64,000 nt of DNA from positions 310,001 to 374,000 of the forward strand of contig NC_037316.1 of NCBI RefSeq assembly GCF_000143535.2, given 5' to 3'. A program made the position numbers and the translations under genes. The DNA is from Botrytis cinerea B05.10 (Eukaryota > Ascomycota > Leotiomycetes > Helotiales > Sclerotiniaceae). The notes below the pieces were generated by a model, which did no database searches, was not told where the DNA came from, and saw nothing but the letters and a program-made list of their open reading frames with translations. Shown piece by piece: positions 58,332 to 64,000 of the stretch (within the stretch, counting starts at the first letter, position 1; each line of letters starts with the position of its first letter).

Positions 58332-60555
58332 TTCTGCTTCATACTCATCACTTCACTCTATTTATCGGTTTCTCTTTCTAGGAACGAAATATCTCGGGTT
58401 TAATTTGCTGATTTTCCTGATATTGGACTCATACAGTCGTGGATGCCTTGACTAGAGGGTCGAGAAATTCTTGAGTAGTTAGGAGGATGGATGGAGGATT
58501 CATAATTATGTTCACGTTTGCCAAGAGAAAATCACTACCTCTAGACAGAAGAAAATAGGAATAATCCATTATGATTTTCGTTCACTGCTCATCACTTCCA
58601 TATGCAATATTTGAGTTCTAAGAATATAATTAGTAACAGTAACAGTAGACTTGAATTCTCACCTACTATCATCACTATACCTAAAATTGATGAATGGCTT
58701 AGTGAATACACAAAGGTCAAGTGACAAGTATTATGAGTTTCTCCAAAGCTGCTCCTAGATTCAACTGATGTCACCAGACTCAGATAGATATTTCATTTCG
58801 ATGTATATATCAACCGTGGGCGTGACACACGAATTTATTGTAAAATTATCTTCCAAGTGCGAAACTGGTAAATCGACTAATACGTGTCATTTGATTCTAA
58901 TAGATCATCCTCAGTCTGTTTACTTGCTCAATAGAATATGGAAATCTAGAGAATATTTCAAGTTTTTTGAGGTGATGAGTTGAAAGATATCTTGATGTTC
59001 AAGGTTCTGATTGTCCTTGCGAATTTGTGAAACTATTGTTACATCATATAGTTTGGTCGTTGAGCGAGTATAATAGGCGCTCGCGTGTTGATTGATAAGT
59101 GCTAAATTACTTTATTCTTTATGACTGTCATCGTTCTCGATCATTACTATCTATGAGAAGCTGTGATGTACTCAAATAAGGAAGCGTTAGCACATTGCTA
59201 GTTGACATAACGCTCTCTTTATGATCATACAATTTACATTCCAATAATTACTATACAACACATCACGCAAACATATGATCTAGTGTAATATAAGAAACAT
59301 CATCCTTACGCCAATGTAGACGAGTTGGTGTCCTGGTGCTTGGGGGCGAGAGTGAGAGTACACTGCAAAAATGGACTTAAAAATATCTCTCGGAGTGTTG
59401 ACTTGTATATTTTAGGAATCATTTTAATAATTTTTTAGGGTTTGAATAATGAAAAGACAGATTTTGATGTTAACCAATTGAATGGTAAAATAATAATATA
59501 ATGAAATGATTACAAGATTCGAAAGTTGAGAAGTGTCCCATCAGTTTATATAGTCACTGATAAACCAGCCCCGCATAACCCCCCTCCTCCCTTCAGAGCC
59601 CTATGGTTATCCCAACTCATATTATTCAACCACCCTCATATCCTCATATTATCATAAAGTCTTGCCACGAAGATATATCATTTAACCCAATACCAAAAAA
59701 CCTACACCATAAACTTTGCGTAAAATCCTCAGCACGATGACTTCAACGCTGGGCTCTAAAGCACTATAATTGAGATACTCCTTCATACTCTTGACCAAAA
59801 TAGGAATATACCAAATGGATTAGCAAAAAATATGTGAATCACTCAGTTTCTGTTTAATGCAGAGCACTTGTGGTACACTGAGTGCGTGGACTGGCAGGGC
59901 ACTATAAAAGTTGATTTGGAAGTATCTCTTGAAGAACCAGTTTCGATATTTTGAGAATCGCTACATTGATTTATTAAAAATTCAATAATGAAGAAATTGA
60001 TTGTAATATCAAACAATTGAAGAAGGAATTTACAAAAAAAAATGAAAGTTGTGAAGGGTCCTGTCAGTCCATGCATCTGCTCACTGATGAACATTCACAT
60101 CGGTACGAAGCAAGACGTGCTCCGTAAATCGTTCCAGATACTAAAGTCAATTATTACACGTGTTAATTAACAGTAAGCAGTATACTCAATTAAAAAAAAA
60201 ACTTGGCAGCCAAGGAAATGTTCCGTGAGTCTGGTCATTACTAGAAAATATGACGACGTACGAGTCTGAATCTAAATACTTTAATTTAGTGAATGTTCCT
60301 GTTTTATCACGTACTTGGTAGCCCTACTACCCCGCCCCAGGTATCTTTGAAACTATGTGATTGGGTAATTCCATCTGATTCACTTTAGCTCCATGCACAG
60401 ATATAAAAATATAACAATTTCCCAACCTTACTTTCTTTCTTTTCCCACAGCCCCTGCACATTCAATTCTACATTATCATCTTCACATATAATATTCAGTT
60501 CGGAACAATCATCAAATTACAATCAGAATAGACTGCTATCAACTACAACCTTATA
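58332..60555. other. Intergenic with a degenerate duplicated element
   Basis: 2.2 kb without a supported gene. It includes two diverged copies of an approximately 200-bp element (listed separately). A CT-rich stretch with a TATAAAAATATA box at about 60400-60412 lies upstream of the next gene. Confidence 0.5.
59358..60090. repeat. Diverged direct repeat pair (about 200 bp each, 540 bp apart)
   Basis: Copy A (about 59358-59559) and copy B (about 59898-60086) share in order an AAGTATCTCT/AAATATCTCT block, ATATTTT followed by GGAATC/GAGAATC, AATAATGAA, GAT-TGTAAT/GATGTTAA with CAATTGAA, GAAAGTTG, a (C)CTGTCAGT/CCCATCAGT block and a terminal TCACTGAT. Identity is moderate with indels, so these are old copies. 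No coding capacity or clear terminal inverted repeats were seen. Confidence 0.7.
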
Positions 60556-61425
60556 ATGGTCAATATGGCAAGAATGCAAAAAACGACCTTTATCGTGTTG
60601 TCTGATACACACGACTACCAATTTGGCGACAATGCATCAAGCAAGTTACAGCTCCCCGTTCCAAAAGTCGATGTTCTTCTCCACTGCGGAGACTTAACAC
60701 AAGTTGGAGGAATTCCCGCCTTCAAGAAAGCACTTAAAATGCTCAGCAACTTTGATGCAGAGCTTAAACTAGTTATCGCAGGAAATCATGATTTGGAGCT
60801 TGATGAAGGATGGTGCAAAGCACACATTGAGGAAGACGAGGACTATCTTGACGACCATGCACGGGCCATGGAGGTAATGAAGGGGCAATTAGCGAAAGAA
60901 GCGGGGGTGACTTATCTGGAGGAGGGAACACACACTTTCAATCTTCAAAGTGGTGCAACATTCAAGATCTATGCTTCTCCATACCAACCCGAATTCAATG
61001 ATTATGCATTCCCTTATCAACGTAATGAAGATCGATTTAATGCATCTGGGAAAACTGCAGAGGGTGTAATTTCGATTGCTGAGAATCCTATCCCAGCTGG
61101 TGTAGATATTGTCATGACCCACGGACCACCAAAGGGCTTTCGTGACGAGAACCTGGGCTGCGAGAACATCCTTCGCGCGGTCCAACGTGCGAAGCCTTTG
61201 ATGCATTGCTTTGGTCATATTCATGAGGGATATGGTGCCAATAAAATCGTGTGGGATGATGCGAGAAAAGCAGAGGATGACTTAATCAACGAGTATCCAC
61301 AGGCTATGAACTTGCATGTTGAGTCTGGCAAAGAAACACTGATGGTTAATGCGGCGATTCTGGATGGGGAACATCAGCCTACCAATGCTCCCTGGATTAT
61401 CAGTTTGGAATTGCCTTATTTTTAA
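60556..61425 (+). CDS. Calcineurin-like metallophosphoesterase
   Basis: Single exon, 289 residues, probably cytosolic. All metal-binding motifs of the calcineurin-like phosphoesterase fold are present in order: VLSDTHDYQFGD (DxH, about 17), LLHCGDLTQVGG (GD, about 44), IAGNHDLELD (GNHD, about 74), VMTHGPPKGFRD (H, about 193) and CFGHIHEGYG (GHxH, about 222). This layout matches the MPPED/239-type proteins that hydrolyse phosphodiesters such as cyclic nucleotides in animals. The fungal substrate is unknown. Two ATGs (60556 and 60565) are possible starts; the first is given. Confidence 0.93.
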   Translation: MVNMARMQKTTFIVLSDTHDYQFGDNASSKLQLPVPKVDVLLHCGDLTQVGGIPAFKKALKMLSNFDAELKLVIAGNHDLELDEGWCKAHIEEDEDYLDDHARAMEVMKGQLAKEAGVTYLEEGTHTFNLQSGATFKIYASPYQPEFNDYAFPYQRNEDRFNASGKTAEGVISIAENPIPAGVDIVMTHGPPKGFRDENLGCENILRAVQRAKPLMHCFGHIHEGYGANKIVWDDARKAEDDLINEYPQAMNLHVESGKETLMVNAAILDGEHQPTNAPWIISLELPYF

Positions 61426-62436
61426 GCAAACACCTCCCGCGCCGGCTACACATATCGATGATGATCGTATAGAACGGTGTCTCTGAAGAGAATGACTGAG
61501 TCATCTGGAGCTACGCAACAAATACATTCATTTCAACTCTACGAATGAATCAATCTTGTTTCTCTCACTATCAGAAAGTTCATATCTCATCTATACGTCA
61601 TTATAACAACCAAAAAGGTATGAAAAAATTCATTTATCCTCATAATGATTTTGCTGATTAGAAAAAATCTAGAATCCTTTTTCCTTCTTTCTATCCTCCT
61701 CGCTAGAAGTCAAAATAATATAATTTATAATGTTTATATCAAAACATGGATAGAAAATAAGAAATAAAAGTGAAGCCTGTTATCTTTTATCCATCATCCA
61801 ATTTTGTGTAATGTAATATCAATTTATGAAATATCATACTCGCAAATTCTTATGTTATATCTCAAATCTTCTATTCAATCACGTTTATTCCGAGCTCCTC
61901 GGGTCTATTGACGGGCTGAGCTGACAGTTTAAGGTCTCGGGGACAAGTGCGATATCCTCACACTGTCAAAGTAATTCAATTACTTGATATCTCAGTCTGG
62001 TGGTACTGGGAAGCAAGACTTGACTTTAATGTTTAAGATTTTACAGAATAATGGTCACGTGTCTTGCTTCGTGTCGAAGTTGTGCTACAATTGTTCGGAA
62101 TCGACAGGATTGGAAAGCTCAATTATCTAACTCAAGAGAGATACAGTGTTCAAATACGAACGAATATCAGGCTTGTGTGAATAAATGCAATATGAAAGTA
62201 CAACGTGGAAGTCATTTTGTTTGAGACAAAATCTGTGACACAAGTCCTGTACAAATTTACGACTTCACAAATGTCATCCGGCGTTGCATCGCAATTACAA
62301 TGCAATTTGTAATTTCAAACTGAAGTCACAAATGTCACATGAATGGGACAGTGATTGAAATGCTTAGATACAAGAAAGCCTATATACCATTCCATCTCTA
62401 TCCCTTCACCAAAGACTACTTCGTTTTCATCTCAAA
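61426..62436. other. Intergenic
   Basis: No supported gene. Near 62261-62340 the sequence ACTTCACAAATGTCA recurs as AGTCACAAATGTCA within 70 bases, just upstream of the esterase, and could be promoter sites. Confidence 0.45.
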
Positions 62437-64000
62437 ATGAAGCTCTTAGGCATCTTTGCATGCACAATTACTCCAGTTGAAGCAGCAGGAGGAATTCATC
62501 ATGGCCGTTCCTTCCAACCATCCCCACTTTCCCTACGTCCCCCAACAAGTTTCCCAGGACCTCATCCCAAAAACCCTTCTATCCCTAGACCAATAATCGA
62601 TCTCGGCTACGAACGTCATCAAGCCATGGTCAATGTCAGTACATCTTATCCATTCCCATTTCCAAATCATCACTAACTAGATCCTCATGTAGTCCACCGG
62701 TCACTACAACAACTTTAGCAATATTCCATACGCCATTCCACCTCTCCAAGATCTTCGTTTTTCAAAGCCTCTTCCTATAAATAGTACTTCTTCGCATATC
62801 AATCATGGTTCCATAGGTCATATATGTCCACAAGCTCATCCAGATTGGTGAAAGATGCCGGTTTACTGGTTGCGTTGTACACTTTGGGGCTTATCAATAA
62901 TATAGACCCAAGTCACTTGAAACCAGATCCATTTCAAGGGGTTCCTCATGGCTGGGAGAGCGAGGATTGTTTGCTGTTGGATGTAGTTGTGCCAGAGGGA
63001 GTGGCCGAGGCGGTGAAGGAAGATGATGATTTTGTTCCTTGTAAGCAATATCACCATATGATATCGAACAATGGAGAGATTGACAAAATTATGTAGTGCC
63101 GGTAATTGTTTGGATCCATGGAGGAGGCTTCGCATTCGGACATAAAAATCAAGATGGAAGCCCATATAGTTTTTTCAATGCTTCAAAATTCACACCAGAC
63201 AGTGTAGCTATCCGCGGTAGTGTGATATTCGTTTGTTCCCCTCTCCTGTATAGTTGCTCACAGCTCACTAGAAGGGATTTTATTTACAGATATCAAATCT
63301 GTGGAAAACGATGATACATTTGCAGCATTCATACGGAACAGTTTACCGGGATTGAAAGATGAAGATGTGGAGTATATTGTCAAATATTTATATCCTTTGG
63401 AAGAGGAAAATACAGGAGTTCTACATAAATTACTCAGAGGTGCGAATGCCACCGCGCAATTGAGCACAATTTGCAATGCTGTTTATTTGCTTGATGCTTT
63501 TGGGGATGAGGAGAGTTATAAATATGTTTTTGGGGTGGAACCAGGTGTTCATGGACAGGATGTTGGGTTTTCGGTTAGTCGATTCGTTCTTGATGTTCTA
63601 TTTTCTTTCTCAAAGATTCTAACTATATACATGGTTCTATCAAAAACCACCCTCCGATCCAACAGATATATACAACACGGGAAAATCTCTCCCATCAACT
63701 GAGATTATTGCACAAACACTTCAAGCCTATATTGTTGGATTTGTGAAAGAAGGAGATCCGAATCGCGGGTTGATAGGACCGGAGTTTCCAGTTTATAAAG
63801 ATGGGATTGTGATTCTTGGATCGAAGGAAAATGGAAGTATGATTGTACCGGAAGGAGATGTGAGGGTAGAAGGCGATACGTGGGTTGATGAGGGGACGAG
63901 AGAAAGATGTAAGTGGTGGGGTGAAGCGAGATATCAGGATGGATATGAGGGAGGTGATGAAGATGATGGGGACGATGGAAGTGATGGGGATGGGGACGAT
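62437..64000 (+). pseudogene. Type-B carboxylesterase remnant: frameshift plus loss of catalytic-Ser region (runs off window)
   Basis: Homologous to fungal secreted carboxylesterases (cholinesterase/lipase type B). Exon 1 (62437-62634) has a signal-like start (MKLLGIFACTITPVEA) and IDLGYERHQAMVN. Exon 2 starts at 62693 (STGHYNNFSNIPYAIPPLQD) and reaches GHICPQAHPDW, where the frame meets TGA at 62849-62851. The homologous protein continues in another frame (KDAGLLVALYTLGLINNID, GVPHGWESEDCLLLDVVVPE), implying a one-base loss. The oxyanion segment PVIVWIHGGGFAFGH follows an intron. The next exon jumps directly to ENDDTFAAFIRNSLPGLKDE, TICNAVYLLDAFGDE and VHGQDVGFS (His region). The 150-200 residues normally between, including the nucleophile GESAGG and the acidic triad residue, are missing. 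The 3' part ends in a Gly/Asp-rich tail at the window edge. Confidence 0.82.
63941..64000. repeat. GATGGGGAC-type coding minisatellite at the window edge
   Basis: Repeats of GATGGGGAYGATGGAAGT character give a Gly/Asp/Glu tail in the esterase frame. The array continues past base 64000. Confidence 0.7.

Overview
The window looks like a filamentous ascomycete chromosome, most likely a Leotiomycete related to Botrytis/Sclerotinia. This is inferred from AT-rich intergenic DNA, short spliceosomal introns (mostly about 50-80 nt, several with a visible CTAAC-type branch site), and gene families typical of plant-associated fungi. The species cannot be fixed from sequence alone. No tRNA, rRNA, CRISPR or intact transposon was recognised.

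Layout. 1-9.8 kb: a Dal5/pantothenate-type MFS permease (minus), a three-exon protein of unknown function, a poorly defined hypothetical locus, and a secreted GH18 chitinase-like enzyme with a C-terminal CBM1. 9.8-14.2 kb: gene-poor. 14.2-25.0 kb: a histidine-phosphatase (phosphoglycerate-mutase-like) gene with an apparent GC-AG intron, a Lys-rich probable nuclear protein, an atypical SDR/epimerase, and a disordered basic/acidic protein. 25.0-36.9 kb: a desert of microsatellites and purine/pyrimidine-skewed DNA with one gene, the bifunctional-architecture trehalose-6-phosphate phosphatase (TPS2/orlA type, 996 aa). 36.9-40.8 kb: a classical SDR whose catalytic Tyr is replaced by Asn, and a seven-TM fungal rhodopsin-domain protein.

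41.8-55.7 kb is the most interesting part: a compact secondary-metabolite cluster of a cytochrome P450, a DHA2-type MFS exporter, a COMT-like O-methyltransferase, a beta-hydroxyacid-dehydrogenase-family oxidoreductase and an NRPS-like A-T-TE synthetase (932 aa). The synthetase has the arylpyruvate-condensing (quinone/furanone synthetase) signature. Two divergent promoters (46.7-48.5 and 51.3-52.4 kb) pair the genes. A plausible reading is that the synthetase couples two arylpyruvates to a furanone, dioxolanone or benzoquinone core, that the P450, methyltransferase and dehydrogenase tailor it, and that the MFS exports it. The exact product is not readable from sequence.

55.7-64 kb: an intron-less secreted lipase, a calcineurin-like metallophosphoesterase, and at the right edge a type-B carboxylesterase that has lost its catalytic-serine region and carries a frameshift, so it is probably a pseudogene. 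Degenerate direct repeats lie at 35.5, 43.8, 47.6 and 59.4 kb.
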